Of a stretch of DNA of 5,769 bases, positions 5,766 to 5,769 are shown piece after piece (within the stretch, counting starts at the first letter, position 1; every line of letters starts with the position of its first letter). The notes under the pieces are model-generated. The model saw nothing but the letters and a program-made list of their open reading frames with translations. It ran no database searches and was not told the origin of the DNA. Source of the stretch: Lysobacterales bacterium (GTDB taxonomy: Bacteria; Pseudomonadota; Gammaproteobacteria; Xanthomonadales; SZUA-36); assembly GCA_029287515.1 (NCBI GenBank), contig JARFQZ010000317.1:1-5769 (forward strand). The letters run 5' to 3'. The position numbers and the translations under genes were made by a program.

Positions 5766-5769
5766 CAGG

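Overview
The window looks like chromosomal core DNA from a gammaproteobacterium. GC content is moderately high. The recO–pdxJ pair, RlmD and an AsmA-like/YdbL-family envelope pair are all most similar to gammaproteobacterial versions. There is no sign of mobile elements, CRISPR arrays, tRNA or rRNA genes. The order or genus cannot be fixed from the sequence alone.

Layout, left to right: (1) 1-864, minus strand: the N-terminal two thirds of rlmD (23S rRNA m5U1939 methyltransferase), running off the left edge before most of its methyltransferase domain. (2) 876-911: a strong intrinsic terminator on the minus strand, ending only 11 nt before the rlmD start. (3) 928-1527, minus: a lipoprotein with a YdbL-type (DUF1318) C-terminal domain. 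(4) 1607-3598, minus: a 663-residue exported AsmA/YdbH-like protein, probably half of a YdbH/YdbL-type intermembrane lipid-transport module. (5) 3628-4335, plus: the only gene on the plus strand, a stand-alone receiver–Hpt phosphorelay protein resembling the detached C-terminal end of a BarA/GacS-type hybrid kinase. (6) 4327-5046, minus: pdxJ (vitamin B6 biosynthesis), overlapping the receiver–Hpt gene tail to tail by 9 bp. (7) 5070-5765, minus: recO (recombination mediator), complete, with its start codon 4 nt from the right edge.

The genes form at least three transcription groups. recO and pdxJ are co-directional, 23 bp apart, and probably one operon entering from the right (in many Gammaproteobacteria it is rnc-era-recO-pdxJ). 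The AsmA-like gene and the YdbL-family lipoprotein gene form a second minus-strand unit closed by the terminator. rlmD lies beyond the terminator. The receiver–Hpt gene starts 29 bp from the AsmA-like gene in divergent orientation, so at least one of the two promoters must lie inside a coding region.

Nothing here is clearly a wholly new system. The most interesting items are the orphan receiver–Hpt protein with a modified Hpt motif, and the AsmA/YdbL pair that appears to lack a separate ynbE gene while its YdbL member carries a lipobox. The placement of the terminator against the rlmD start is also worth a look.
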